Source: Gnomoniopsis sp. IMI 355080
Lineage: Eukaryota; Ascomycota; Sordariomycetes; Diaporthales; Gnomoniaceae
DNA: 64,000 bases
Direction of reading: 5' to 3'
Assembly: GCA_027946555.1 (NCBI GenBank)
Contig: JAPEVC010000048.1
Span: forward strand, 115,541 to 179,540
In this document: piece after piece, positions 34,667 through 46,484 of the stretch
How the letters are laid out: every line of letters starts with the position of its first letter
Position numbering within the stretch: position 1 is the stretch's first letter
Notes under the pieces: generated by a model
The model's input: the letters and a program-made list of their open reading frames with translations, nothing else
Databases searched by the model: none
Told to the model about the DNA's origin: nothing
Translations under genes and position numbers: made by a program

Positions 34667-37600
34667 ATCGGAGTGGATGTGATTGTGACGCCGACCAAGG
34701 GAGATATGGAGGAGAGGTGGTCCAGCGGATCAAGGTGGGATGGTGGTGCGGAGGGGGAAACATCAGCAATGGACGGGTTGGGTGGTATTGTCCAAGCGGT
34801 GGATGCGGTGGTGAGCTGGAGGGTCAAGTTGGAATTCGGAGTTGGACGCAGAAGAAAATCCAAATTCCAAGTTGCTTGCGCAAGGCGGCCCGGACGGAGG
34901 AGCCTAGTCAGGGACCCCAAACAAGCGGCGGGCAGCAGGGGGGGGCCTCCCCTACCCCCCTTCTTTCCTAGGCCCAGCCTCAGAGTACCACATATACCTA
35001 TAACCTACCTAGGTACCTAGGTATGGGATACCCATCTAGACAATGCAGCACGTTTGTCTGTTTCGTTCAATCCATGCGTACAAATCAGTAATGGAAGGGT
35101 ATGAATGTTTCCATTGACCAAGAGTTATCGACCTCTCCGATGCGCAACAGTAGCTCGTGAAGGCCTCACCGCTGACCATCTTGCAGATCGACAGTACCTA
35201 TCATCTCATAGGTATTGCTATAGAGGGTAACAAGTAACGTGCATGGTGCTTGACACATCCTCAGGCAGAACAACCACTCACTGATCGATCAAGGCTTCTA
35301 GCGCTTAGCACATTGACATGTGCACAAGGACCCCGCCTGTGACTGTGACCGCTCAAGGGCCTCTTGGACCGTTGATCATAGTCCAGAAACCCCGGATCGT
35401 CCCAACTTGCCGCGCAGTATGATCACGACGTGATATAAGATTCAGTGTTAGCGCGATCCCCGACCACGAAAACGGTTCGCCTTCCCGCCACGATAATGCT
35501 GGGCCGGCTTCTTTTCATTCTCACCCCGTCTTTTTAGGGCTGTCTCACATCTGGCAAATCAGCCTTCCTGACTTCGTGCCGTACCAGGCAGCAAATGCAA
35601 CAATCGCTGCTGCGATTGCTAGCGAGCCTGTCTTTATTAGGTATATACTCGTTTGATTGTCTCCATTACAACTGATGTATACGACTCCTAGCCGGGTAGA
35701 CACAGTACCTACCTATCTAATTAGGCAGACGTCACGGTCACGCAATCTACAAGGCGTCAGACACTTGCTATCTTTCACAAGAAACTTTCCAAGTTCCGAG
35801 ATCTACACTTGAACCGAACTAATCGTCCAATGCATCCTGTCTAGCATGCACGATGTATCCTCAGCCCTCTTCAGTCAACCATCGCGTTAATCACCCCTGA
35901 GCTGCCCCCAGAGAGTCCGCAGATAAGATTGTCCTGTTGTTATTTTTGCTGCTGGTATCACATCAGGATACATGATAGAATTGATCTTGAAGCAGATGTC
36001 TTGGAATTCTCTAGGCCGAGCCATTTGTATTACCATATATAGATCACTTTCTCCTGCATGACTAAATCTTTGTACTCAGCCTTGCTGCTTGTAACGAAAA
36101 TCGCCTGGATTACTTCTCCTCGCCTGTAAATAGACAGCGGAGTCATAAGACATGCGGTCATGTCATGCTCTAAATTCAAGAGTCTTGTTGGAAGTTGTTG
36201 CACATAGTTTCAAGAAGGATCCCATGCAGCTGGGATGCTGTACTTTGGTCATCGATTTATGCCCAGGCATTTAGGAGAAGAAACAAGTACCTAGGTATTC
36301 AGCACCGTATTCGACAAGTCTTAGTGGGTTCATCAGGGAGGAGTAAGCTCAGCTCCAGTGTTATAGACAGGTAGGGGGATACTGCACAAAATCATTCCGG
36401 CCCATGGCGATTACTTCTTTGGCAACCTCTTTGTGGGCACGCTCGTAAAGCATCCTGGAGAGAGAAAGAGCCAAAATTAGTGACAGCAATGGAATTGAAT
36501 TAAGCACCTCTTAGCTTTCAATGACACAGAAAAAGGTAACTAAGTGGGTAAACAGCAAGTTTGTGACGAATTATTATATGTTCCGTGCATAAAGGGAGAC
36601 AACCAGGTTGGCTCGTCAACTGTTGGGGCGTCCGACAAAGCGAACGCGTGACCCAACAAGCCGGGCACGAGCACGGAGCACGAGGTGGACGCTTCCAACG
36701 TTGCCAACAAGGGTCGTATTCTTCCACTAGTGGACTGGTGTACTGGAGACTCAATCTTGCCATGACTCTTGATATCTGGACCCGAGGTTGCGCAGTAAGT
36801 AAGAATTACTATTACTCTGTGTACAATGTTAAAAGAGAAATTCCTTGCGTCTCCGGATTAACATGTGCAAGTGGTTGCGATATGACATCACCAGAATACC
36901 TAGGTAACTTCTAGGGATAACCTCGGCCTTTGAAGACCCGTACCTAATAAGCGACCTACTAAGTAAATTTCTGCTCAGAAACAGGGGCTGTATCGAAACG
37001 ATTAGGTAGGAACAGCAAGCATGTCTGCTCAGATAGGTACCTAGCTACCTACTTAGGTAGGTACTTAAAGTAAGCAAACTGGCTGGCTGGGCAGCTATAC
37101 ATATATAATAAGTTGTATTCAGGTACAGTACCTACATAGGCCGTAGTAGGCAAGTGTGGTGGGTCAAATTCGGTGGGATCCCACAACAACCTCGGTACCT
37201 GCCGCGGTGGACACCACCTAGCAGCCCTAGGTACAATATTGCATGGTAACAAGACTTTGGAAACTTGTAGATGATACGACTGTGTTCATCGCATATACCT
37301 GGACCAAGAAGCAGAGAAGATCGAAAGGCTCACGGGGTTGACGTTGAAACTGTACTTGAAGAGAAACATAGCCGGAAATAGTAGGTGCCTAGGTGCCAAG
37401 TAGCCAGCGGATAGGTACCGATTGAAGCGAGACAAACAGAATAGGGCGGTACCGAGTGACTGGGATCCTGGCTTTCATTTGTTGGGTGATGTTCCTCGTG
37501 ACGGCTGCTGACCTCATATAATGACCACCTCCAAACAAACATACTCACTGCGCGCAATGATCTCCCCAACTTGAAAGACCCCATATGCCCTTCATCGACA

Positions 37601-37736
37601 AGGTTTTCGCCAAAGCCCTCGGAGCGAAATCATCTTGAAGGTTGCGCACGTCGAACAGCGGACGAAGGCTGGACGTTGTTTCCCATTTCTTCCTCTCTCT
37701 CTCTGCCTTTCTCTACTCCCTTTATAGACCACGACG
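34667..37736. other. 3.1-kb gene-empty region with palindromic repeats
   Basis: No credible ORF or RNA gene was recognised. The only structure is repeated ACCTAGGT/TACCTAGGTA material: overlapping copies at 35006-35023, and single copies at 36288-36297 and 36897-36906, with degenerate runs at 37035-37070 and 37380-37395. A G9/C-rich block lies at about 34937-34965. CT-rich tracts before 37720 probably belong to the lipin promoter or 5' UTR. Confidence 0.55.
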
Positions 37737-40172
37737 ATGCAGTACGTCCGAAACATATCAGACTCCGTGTCTACGGCATGGAACTCAATAAACCCGTCCA
37801 CCCTCAGTGGTGCGATCGACGTGATCTGTGTAGAGGGACATGATGGCACCCTCTCATGCTCCCCCTTTCACGTCCGCTTCGGAAAGTTCTCGCTTCTACG
37901 CCCTTCCGATAAAAAGGTCGAATTCAGGGTCAATGGCAAGAAGCAGGACTATGCCATGAAGCTAGGCGACGGCGGTGAGGCCTTCTTCGTCTTCGAGACA
38001 AGCGACAACATTCCTCAAGCTCTCCAGACCTCCCCATTGGTGTCGCCAGCATCCAGTCCGCCTTTGGCTCCCGGAAGAGCTGCCACCACCTCCATACTGC
38101 AAGATCCACCGCCTCTGGAGCTCGACGATCACAAGCCAACCCGTCATTCTCCCAATTCGAGCCTCACTCGACCTCCCCCTTCGGCCCTGTACTCGAGCAG
38201 CTCCATTCCAGGTACACCACCCCTTCTACTGACCAGCACAAGCCAAGCCGCAAGCTGACAACAAACAGGCATGATTACTCCCATTTCCAGTGCGACCGAG
38301 TTCTCCAATCTGAGACCAAAGTCCGGTGACTTTTCCAATCTTGCACGGCCACATAGCGAAGACATATTGCAACGGACTGCGCGCAGGAAGTCGAGTGAGC
38401 CCAATCTTGCAGAAGCTGCCGAGAGCCCCGAACTATCCGATCGATCAACGAGCCCTCCGCCCCTTGCTCCCCAGGATGCACTTGAGCGCGCTAAGAATCT
38501 TTCCAAGGGATTGCAGGCTGTCAATATCCCCACACATGTTACCGAGACTGGCGACTTGATGCTGGATATGACGGGCTTCAAGGAGAGCGAAGAAGACGCT
38601 ATTCGCGCCGAAATTCTTGCAAGGAAGGTGCTTTCTGAAGAGCTCGAAGGAAACTACGATATTGGGGCCCTGTTTGGCATTGATAATCAGGGCAATCTTT
38701 GGATCTACAGCAGCGAGGAGGCCAAGGATGCTGCTATGCGCAAGACGATGGAGGATGGACTCCGGTCTGCCACACTGGATGCCGATGCGATTTCAGACCC
38801 TGGTTATGCTAGCGACGACAGCACTGCCACAACATCTGCAATGCAAATAGGTCACAGGAGAGCAGAGTCAGACGTTGGGCAAAGCAGCCTGCAGACGCCA
38901 CCCGCCTCGCCAGGTTCGAAGAGCGCAGTCAAGGCAACCGGAGATCCTAATAGGAATTATGCCAAAACCTTGCGGTTGACCAGCGATCAGTTGAAGGCCT
39001 TGGACTTGAAGCCGGGCGAGAACAGCCTGAGCTTCACAGTCAACCGAGCTACCTGCACGGCACAGATGTACTTGTGGAAGCATGAAACTCCGGTCGTGAT
39101 ATCTGACATTGACGGTACCATCACCAAGTCAGACGCGCTAGGTCACCTCTTCAACATGGTAGGCCGAGACTGGACCCATGCAGGTGTAGCCAAGCTATAC
39201 AGCGATATCGTCACCAACGGTTACAATATCATGTATCTGACTAGTCGATCGGTTGGGCAAGCAGATACGACAAGAGCGTATTTGGCTGGTATTGTTCAAG
39301 AGGGCTATCGACTGCCACGCGGCCCCACTATCCTATCACCTGACAGGACCATGGCGGCGCTGCGCCGCGAGATCTACCTGCGAAAGCCGCATGTCTTCAA
39401 GATGGCCACGCTTCGTGACATTAAAAACCTTTACGGGCCTGACTTCCACCCCTTTTACGCAGGTTTCGGCAATCGACTCACGGATCAAATCTCGTACCGC
39501 ACGGTCGACGTTCCACGCACGCGCATATTCACAATCAACAGCAACGCCGAGGTTTCGCTCGACCTCTTGTCTCTCAACAAGCTGAAGCTCAGTTACGTCA
39601 GTATGACTGACGTCGTCGACCACTACTTCCCTCCTGTATCCACTATTGTAAAAGGTGGCGGTGAGGACTACACTGATTTCCAGTTTTGGCGCGACCCGCC
39701 GCTCGAGATGGATGACTTCTCGGCCTCGGATGACGAGGGTGACGAAAGCGCTGGGGATCAGGACAGTGAGTTTGCGGAGGATGAGGAAGAACTTGACGGG
39801 GACGGACTCGCGGACAGCTACATATCTCGCGGCTCGTACGATGCGGAGGGTAGTATTCTCAGCGGGGACTATGATGAGGAGCAGGAAAATATGACGAGGT
39901 CGATGATGGACCTACTGGAAGAAGAAGAGAACAATGAGGAGGACGCGGACGACGAAGAAGACGTCGAAGAGGATGAAGAGGACAAGGAGGACGACCAAGG
40001 CGACCAGACAATGACAGGACAAGAACTGTCGAATCCTGGCGGCCTCGCCCCTCCGAACGACTGCCTGCCTCCTCCGAGATCACCATCACCCCGATTTGCG
40101 GTTAAGGATCGCAGCGCAGAGCTCATCACCGGCATGACGGATCTCACTGTCGAGAAGGACGTTGAAGAGTAG
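37737..40172 (+). CDS. PAH1: lipin-type Mg-dependent phosphatidate phosphatase
   Basis: Two exons: 37737-38211 and 38269-40172 (intron GTACAC...ACAG, phase 1), giving 792 aa. The N-LIP domain opens the protein (MQYVRNISDSVSTAWNSINP, then ...FHVRFGKFSLLRPSDKKVEF). A variable Ser/Pro-rich middle follows. The C-LIP/HAD catalytic site SDIDGTITKSD has its DxDGT at residues 438-442, followed by TSRSVGQADTTRAYL and FYAGFGNRLTD. The last 150 residues are strongly acidic. The enzyme converts phosphatidate to diacylglycerol at the ER/nuclear envelope and controls lipid storage and phospholipid synthesis. In yeast its activity depends on Nem1-Spo7 dephosphorylation and an acidic tail. A similar mode here is inference. 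Confidence 0.96.
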
Positions 40173-40972
40173 GATTTTTGCATTGGATCATGCGTACGAT
40201 CAACGCGTGGCTCGAACGGCATTTGGTTTCTATCTGTTTCTCAAATCATCGCTATCAACCGCATAGCAGCAAGGCGTCTTCTGGGTTTCAACTGTTGGGT
40301 TAGAAGGTTTCACTCATGTCATACCACCGGACGCAAGCGAATGGATTGAAATATTTGATAGACTACTTGATATGAAAGGTATCGACGTAGAGATAGCAAG
40401 GGAAAATTGTATTTCTGTGGTTTTGTCTTGTTCTCAGGCTCTCTACCCGCCTCAAGCTCCCAGTGATTATTGAGCAGTATCAAGGATCACCACAAACCAG
40501 GGCAGGACGCCGTATTGGCCGCTCATTTGCTTGATAATCAGATGGGACTTGAAGAGCTGGCAGCAGATAATGGTCTGCTGGACTGCGGGCTTCAAATGAA
40601 GTGACAATCAAGGTATGAAGAGGTGACTAGTTTTAGTCTAAGGAAAGTGATACAGTACATGAGGTATTTGGCTTAAGAGCACCATGTATTGATGAAAATA
40701 TCTGCTAGACCGTTGCTTCTAAACGACGCTTTTTGCTCGAAGCTGGAGGGGTATCTGCATTCGACATCTATGGGTGGGTGTGGCCACCAATAGGTAGGTC
40801 TACCATGACCTAAATATTTCAAGAGCCCCACTTATTGTTCACGCTATGAATGCCTATCTGTGATCCGTCCAGGGAGACAACGTTGGTGGCGTGGTGAAGG
40901 TGATCCCAATCAAGGTCTGATGTCTCAGATCTGCGCAAAACACAGGTTGCAGTCTCTCAAAACGGTGCGATA
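40173..40972. other. convergent intergenic region
   Basis: 3' region of the lipin gene and of the Gln/Ser/Thr-rich ORF. No gene seen. Confidence 0.5.
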
Positions 40973-42040
40973 TCAAAAAAGATTGGTGTCATCCCCAGAA
41001 AATCCGCCATTCCGCTGATGGTGTCCCCCAGGATTGGTCGAAGCGAGATTACACTCGGGAAATGGAGTCGGACTGCCGGGTGCTTGGGGCGACGACACTC
41101 TTGAATGGGCGAAGGGGTTAACTACCCCCGCGTCTAAGAAGCCTGGTTGTTGGACTGGTCGCTGAGATACACCAAGTACCCATTCTGGAGGCAGGTCGGA
41201 CGAAGCACAGGTTGAGTCATTGCGAGATTCTTGTGGTAGACTGTTCCCAGAGTTCACGTGTGGGTTGGCTGTGTTTTGTGGAGCAGTGCTGTTAGACTCA
41301 GGACCGGCTTGTTGAAGAGTATGAGATTTCCTGACTGGCATAGCGGAGGTCGTGGTGGTTGCGTTACTTTGGCTTGCTGCTGGCAGCGAAAGCCCTGACG
41401 TGAGATTTGACACACCAAGCTCTGCAGTCACTGAGTGCATGTCGGCAGCGGTACTGCTCGACAGCCCAGTGCTCGGTGGTCGGAGCTGAGCAAAGGCCAA
41501 AATGGGGGACCGGCAGTCCCTCAGTGCAAAGTATGGTTGCTGTCGCGAAGCAGCTGCTAGAGGACGCTGAGTCGCGGTTTGTTGATAATCGATCGACCCA
41601 TCCGGGGATTGACAATTTGTCCCAGAATCATCTGGCCGTGACAGGGTCTGCGATCCGGGTGGGACGCTACAATGCTGCATTGTTTGGAGCGGAGCTTGCC
41701 CGTTTGCTTGAACTGCCACCCGAGAAGGTGAATATTGAGGGATAGGAGACAATATGCGTGCACCATCTTGAGCCGTTGACGAAGTATCGAACCGTGTCTG
41801 GGTCTGGGTCGTGTTCTGCTGTGCCCCACGAAAGCCAATTGAGTGCGTGATATTCGGCTGTTTCATGAAAGGAAGCGTAATAGACGAAGATGCCTGTGGA
41901 CCTCGAAGCGTCGAATTTGCGGTCACCCCAGAGGGAGCTGTACAGTGACTTGGCAAAGACCAAGACTGTTGTGTGGCCTGGTGGGTGGCCTGGTGGGTGG
42001 CTGACTGCGACCATCTTCTATCCGCGTCTATATGCATCAT
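40973..42040 (-). CDS. uncharacterised Gln/Ser/Thr-rich ORF directly downstream of, and in frame with, TAF9
   Basis: From the first ATG (42040) this encodes 355 aa, rich in Gln, Ser, Thr, Pro and Asn, with no globular domain. It contains a short tandem repeat HQATHQAT near the start. The frame is open all the way back to the TAF9 stop codon (TAG at 42125-42127), with which it is in frame: 383 sense codons separated from TAF9 only by that TAG. It may be a separate gene whose ATG lies 84 nt after the TAF9 stop, a C-terminal extension made by readthrough or alternative splicing, or, least likely, a chance ORF. Composition resembles disordered activation regions of transcription factors, but no function can be assigned. 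Confidence 0.5.
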   Translation of the reverse strand: MMHIDADRRWSQSATHQATHQATQQSWSLPSHCTAPSGVTANSTLRGPQASSSITLPFMKQPNITHSIGFRGAQQNTTQTQTRFDTSSTAQDGARILSPIPQYSPSRVAVQANGQAPLQTMQHCSVPPGSQTLSRPDDSGTNCQSPDGSIDYQQTATQRPLAAASRQQPYFALRDCRSPILAFAQLRPPSTGLSSSTAADMHSVTAELGVSNLTSGLSLPAASQSNATTTTSAMPVRKSHTLQQAGPESNSTAPQNTANPHVNSGNSLPQESRNDSTCASSDLPPEWVLGVSQRPVQQPGFLDAGVVNPFAHSRVSSPQAPGSPTPFPECNLASTNPGGHHQRNGGFSGDDTNLF

Positions 42041-42124
42041 CGGCCAAGAGGATTGGCCGCCCCTTAGATCCACGTTGCTGGTGATTGACGATGAGTGATA
42101 ACCATTCGTATGAGAAGCAGGCTC

Positions 42125-43003
42125 CTAGTCTGCCCCGCCCATGTCGACATCCTCCTCGCCAACCTGCTCGTTGTTGCCAAACAGATCCTCCATTGTGCCA
42201 CCCTCGACGCCATCACCTCCGACATCCTCGTCATTGACTTGAACGTCCATGGCATCCGCCATGTCTTCGTCCTCATCTTCACTATCATCCTCGGTTCTGG
42301 AGAGCACCTTGTCCATTTCCCAGCCTTGTCCAGTCATGACGAATCTCTCGTTGGGCAGCCTGATGCCCCAGTCGTTGCCAGGTACACGCGGCAGCCCGAT
42401 CTTGTTTTTCTCGGCAGCCAGGCCAGCCAGCGCGTCCTTGCTGATTCCACCACCCCCTGTGGCACCACCACCTCCATGGAACTGGTATGCGAGCCGTGAA
42501 GCGATGGCTAGACGGATGGCATTGGCACTGACGGTGGCATCGCCGCCAGTACCAGGCAGTGAGGCAGCGGCGCCAGAAGACGCAGAGGGCTTAGCACCTG
42601 CATGGGTGACATAAGGGTCTGCGCCAAGGTAAAGACTGTCGGATAACACTGAGGAGGTGTGGCGGTAGGCGAAGTCGAGGAGCAGTTGGGGGACTCGGGA
42701 CTCGAAGGCGGTTACACCCTGGGCGTGGAGGAGCAGCTCGATGGTCCGCTGGTCGCGGGGTTTGGGAGCAGAGACTGTAGGCGAGTTTGGGGCTGCTTGT
42801 TGTGCAGTGGCCGGATTGGCTGGTTGAACTGCTGTTGAAGCTTGCGGCTGGGACTGAGAGGGTTGTGATGCGCCGTTGACGCCATTAGTGGTGGGTTGGG
42901 ATTGCGAAGCCGACGCCGGCTGAGTGTTATCGATGGTCTGGGAAGCAGAACCACCTGGCGAGGAAGGTGGCACGCCGTTTGTTTGAGGCGCCGCGGCAGA
43001 CAT
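42125..43003 (-). CDS. TAF9: TFIID/SAGA subunit TAF9
   Basis: Single exon, 292 aa from the ATG at 43003. Residues 1-82 are a Gln/Ser/Pro-rich tail. Residues about 84-175 form the histone fold: RDQRTIELLLHAQGVTAFES, VPQLLLDFAYRHTSSVLSDS and VSANAIRLAIASRLAYQF. A Gly/Ala-rich insert lies in the L2 loop. It is followed by the conserved GLPRVPGNDWGIRLPNERF and an acidic C-terminus. TAF9 pairs with TAF6 in TFIID and SAGA for RNA polymerase II transcription in the nucleus. The gene shares an 815-bp divergent promoter region with the histidine biosynthesis gene. Its stop codon is followed in frame by another 383 open codons. Confidence 0.93.
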   Translation of the reverse strand: MSAAAPQTNGVPPSSPGGSASQTIDNTQPASASQSQPTTNGVNGASQPSQSQPQASTAVQPANPATAQQAAPNSPTVSAPKPRDQRTIELLLHAQGVTAFESRVPQLLLDFAYRHTSSVLSDSLYLGADPYVTHAGAKPSASSGAAASLPGTGGDATVSANAIRLAIASRLAYQFHGGGGATGGGGISKDALAGLAAEKNKIGLPRVPGNDWGIRLPNERFVMTGQGWEMDKVLSRTEDDSEDEDEDMADAMDVQVNDEDVGGDGVEGGTMEDLFGNNEQVGEEDVDMGGAD

Positions 43004-43818
43004 CGTGTGGACTGTGATGGAGGGTGCGATGTTCGGGTGGATGGGCACTTTGTTGTCGGGTTTGCGGTCGAGGATGGGGTTGCGACGCGATCGCAGTGCA
43101 CTCTAGACACTTTAGACACTGCAGATGCAGCAGACAGGCTGGCGTCTATGGCATTCGTCTAGGAAAAGAAGGCGCGCAACAGAGACAAGACAGTGCTGTC
43201 GGTCGAGAGCCGCGTTGATAAGATGGAATGCAAAGGAAACCTGGAAAAGGTATCGCGTTGAACGCCAAGTGCGCAAATGAAGTTGAGCTTCCAATGTTGG
43301 GTGTACCTAGCTTCTAGCTCCAGGCTCCCGGTCAGCGGAAGCAGGCGGAACAATTGCCCGCTGCAGCTGCAGTAATACAGCAGCTGAGCAGGAGGCTGAA
43401 AAGAATGCACGGGCCAATTCATACAAAAGCTTATTGCGACGCGGGTCCCACCGAGGGGTTTCTCAGTAGGTACCTGAGTATTTTCTATGACCCTTGTAGC
43501 CGTTCACAGTAATGCCGCACAGGGTCGAGGGTTGCAGTGAGACCGAAGATCCGATCCAGGAGCCGCATTTACGTACTAACAAATCCAGCTTTTTTCATTC
43601 GTGGTGACGACTATCTAAGACTCATCATCCATGTGTGGTGTGACTTCTGCTAGGGGTACTTTGTGTATATGTGACTCTTGTCATGATATGACTCTTTGTT
43701 CCTGAATATTCAGAGACTCACTTTCCTCCAAATTGTGCTCGCCTTTCCAAGTGCTCTTCACCTGCCACCCCAGGAATTGTCAATTACGCTTGTCTACTAT
43801 TCCCCGGAAATAAGAGCC
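43004..43818. other. divergent promoter region of TAF9 and the histidine gene
   Basis: Holds TGACTC-type sites near the histidine gene and a GGTACC-containing AGGTACCTGA at about 43468. No gene seen. Confidence 0.55.
43672..43694 (+). promoter_or_regulatory. paired TGACTC sites, candidate CPC1/Gcn4 elements
   Basis: TGACTC at 43672-43677 and again at 43689-43694, 125-150 bp upstream of the histidine gene ATG. GACTCA (TGAGTC on the other strand) also occurs at 43619-43624 and 43715-43720. TGA(C/G)TC is the core bound by Gcn4/CPC1 in amino-acid biosynthesis promoters. Confidence 0.6.
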
Positions 43819-46484
43819 ATGGAGACAACTCTCCCCCTTCCTTTCCTTGTCAGCGTTACGACCGAGTTCGGGCAGTCTGCCGCACAAGGACTGAACCGCG
43901 ATGAGGTCAGCTGCTTGGGCAATGTCTTCCTCGACGTCACTTTCGCAACTCTGGACAAGACCCTGCACTTGCTTCAAACCTTCAACGTCGATGTCTTCCT
44001 TGACGTTTCGCAGCTAGAGTCCAAGGACGATGTACTCAACCTCCTCGATGCCGGCGCGCGCAAGGTCTTCGTGAAGCCAGACCACCTTTCTGAATACACC
44101 GAGTATGGGCCCCGAGTAGCCCCAGTGGTCACAAAGTCGACTGCCCTGGACTCTGCATCTGAGCAAGGGCTGCTCCTCTCAGACTTTGACCACTCGACCT
44201 GTGAAGTCAACCGTTTCCTGGACGAGGCAAAGTCCAAAAAGGTCAAGCAACTCTTTCTTAAGCCCGTGGAGGGAGCCATACTGGATCATTTCGTCGACGT
44301 CGCTGTTCAACTAGGAGCCACTCCTGTTCTGCCCTCTACTGGCCTGACAACAGCCAAGGAGACGGAGGGCAAGCTGTCCGTGTCTAAGATCTTGTGCTCA
44401 ACATGGAGCTCCGACCGTCCGGACAATCTGATCCCAACTGTTGTCACTGACGAGAATGGCATCGCTCTGGGGCTTGTTTATAGCAGTGAAGAGAGCGTTG
44501 GAGAAGCTCTAAGGACGCAGACCGGCGTGTATCAGAGCAGGAAGCGAGGCTTGTGGCACAAGGGAGCAAGTTCCGGGGATACCCAGGAGCTTGTAAGGAT
44601 ATCACTCGATTGCGACAGCGATGCGTTGAAGTTCGTCGTCAAGCAAACGGGTCGGTTCTGTCACTTGGAGCAATTTGGCTGCTTTGGGGATCTGAAGGGC
44701 ATACCGCGGCTGGAACAGACCCTCAAGTCAAGAAAGCAGTCTGCTCCCGAGGGTTCCTACACCGCCCGCCTATTTTCAGACGAGAAACTCTTGCGGGCCA
44801 AGATCATGGAGGAGGCTGAGGAACTTTGTGATGCCAAAGATTCCCAGCATATCGCTTTCGAAGCCGCGGATTTGATCTACTTCGCCCTCACAAAAGCCGT
44901 TGGTGCAGGTGTCAGCCTGGCCGATATTGAGAGGAGTCTGGACGCCAAGAGCTGGAAGGTCAAGAGGCGGACAGGGGATGCAAAGGGCAAGTGGGCGGAA
45001 AAGGAGGGCATCAAGCCTGTAAATGGAACCTCTCCGGCAGCAGTCCCCAAAGCAGCACCCTCCGCCCCAGCGCCTGCATCAGACCGGATTGCCATGAAGC
45101 GCTATAATGTGGCCCAGTTGGACGATGCACAATTGGCGCAGGTCTTGAACAGGCCATCACAAAAGTCCGCTGACGCCATTATGAAGATCGTCGTACCAAT
45201 CATTGATGACATCAAGAAGAATGGCGACAAGGCCGTCCTGTCCTACACTCACAAGTTCGAGAAGGCTACCTCTCTCACATCTCCGGTTCTCAAGGCCCCT
45301 TTCCCTAAGGAACTCATGCAACTCTCACCAGAGACCATCAAGGCCATTGACACCTCTTACGAGAATATTCGCAAATTCCACGCCGCGCAAAAGGAAGACA
45401 AGCCCCTCCGTGTTGAGACCATGCCCGGCGTTGTTTGCAGCCGCTTCTCCCGTCCCATTGAGCGCGTTGGCCTCTACGTCCCAGGTGGCACTGCTGTCTT
45501 ACCTTCGACGGCCCTAATGCTCGGTGTACCCGCCATGGTCGCCGGCTGCCAGAAGATCGTGCTGGCCTCCCCGCCCCGTGCTGATGGCAGCATTACTCCC
45601 GAAATCGTCTACGTCGCGCACAAGGTCGGCGCCGAGAGCATTGTGCTCGCAGGTGGCGCACAGGCTGTTGCTGCCATGGCCTACGGTACCGAGAGCATCA
45701 CAAAGGTCGACAAAATCCTGGGCCCTGGCAATCAGTTCGTCACAGCGGCCAAGATGTACGTTAGCAATGACACCAATGCCGGCGTGAGCATCGACATGCC
45801 CGCTGGACCATCCGAGGTCCTCGTCGTCGCGGACCGCGAGGCCGAGCCTGCCTTCGTGGCATCGGACTTGCTCTCGCAGGCGGAACACGGTGTCGACAGC
45901 CAGGTAATCCTGCTCGCAGTCGACCTCGGCGAGAAGGAGCTACAGGCTATTGAGGACGAGCTGCACAAACAGGCGATGGCCTTGCCACGAGTGGACATTG
46001 TTCGTGGGTCGATTGCGCACAGTGTCACCATCCAGGTGCCCAGTCTCGAGCAGGCAATGCGGGTGAGCAACGAGTACGCTCCGGAGCACTTGATCTTGCA
46101 GGTCAAGGATGCGGAGAAGGCCGCAGAGATGGTCATGAATGCTGGTAGTGTTTTTATTGGACAATGGACACCCGAGAGCGTGGGTGATTACTCTGCGGGT
46201 GTGAACCACAGTTTGCGTAAGTTGAGCCCCTCCAGAAGGTCCTGTGATGAAATTAGCGATACAGACTTGTTAACAAGGTTGGTTACGCAGCAACGTATGG
46301 CTACGCCAAGCAGTACTCGGGCGTTAATCTCGGGTCATTTATTAAGCACATCACGAGTGCAAACCTGACGGCAGAGGGCTTGCGCAACGTTGGTGGAGCT
46401 GTCATGCAGCTAGCCAAGGTCGAGGAGCTAGAAGCTCACAGGCGGGCAGTTGGCATTCGGATTGATCACATGAATCGAAAGTAG
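43819..46484 (+). CDS. his-3: trifunctional histidine biosynthesis enzyme (HIS4 / his-3 type)
   Basis: Two exons: 43819-46216 and 46291-46484 (intron GTAAGT...GCAG, phase 1), giving 863 aa, close to Neurospora HIS3. The ATG at 43819 is chosen, since the upstream open frame to 43696 is not family-like. Three units follow in order. Phosphoribosyl-AMP cyclohydrolase spans about residues 260-310 (SLDCDSDALKFVVKQTGRFC). Phosphoribosyl-ATP pyrophosphatase spans about 325-400 (LLRAKIMEEAEELCDA, AFEAADLIYFA). Histidinol dehydrogenase spans about 430-860 (RVGLYVPGGTAVLPST, SIDMPAGPSEVLVVADREA, SQAEHGVDSQ with the zinc-site His). They catalyse steps 2, 3 and the last two oxidations of histidine synthesis in the cytosol. 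Splicing restores NHSLPTYGYAKQYSGVN. TGACTC boxes lie upstream. Confidence 0.96.

Noticed and set aside
41970..42005. GTGGCCTGGTGG tandem repeat
   Set aside because: Coding micro-repeat (HQATHQAT on the minus strand) within the Gln/Ser/Thr-rich ORF, not an independent element.
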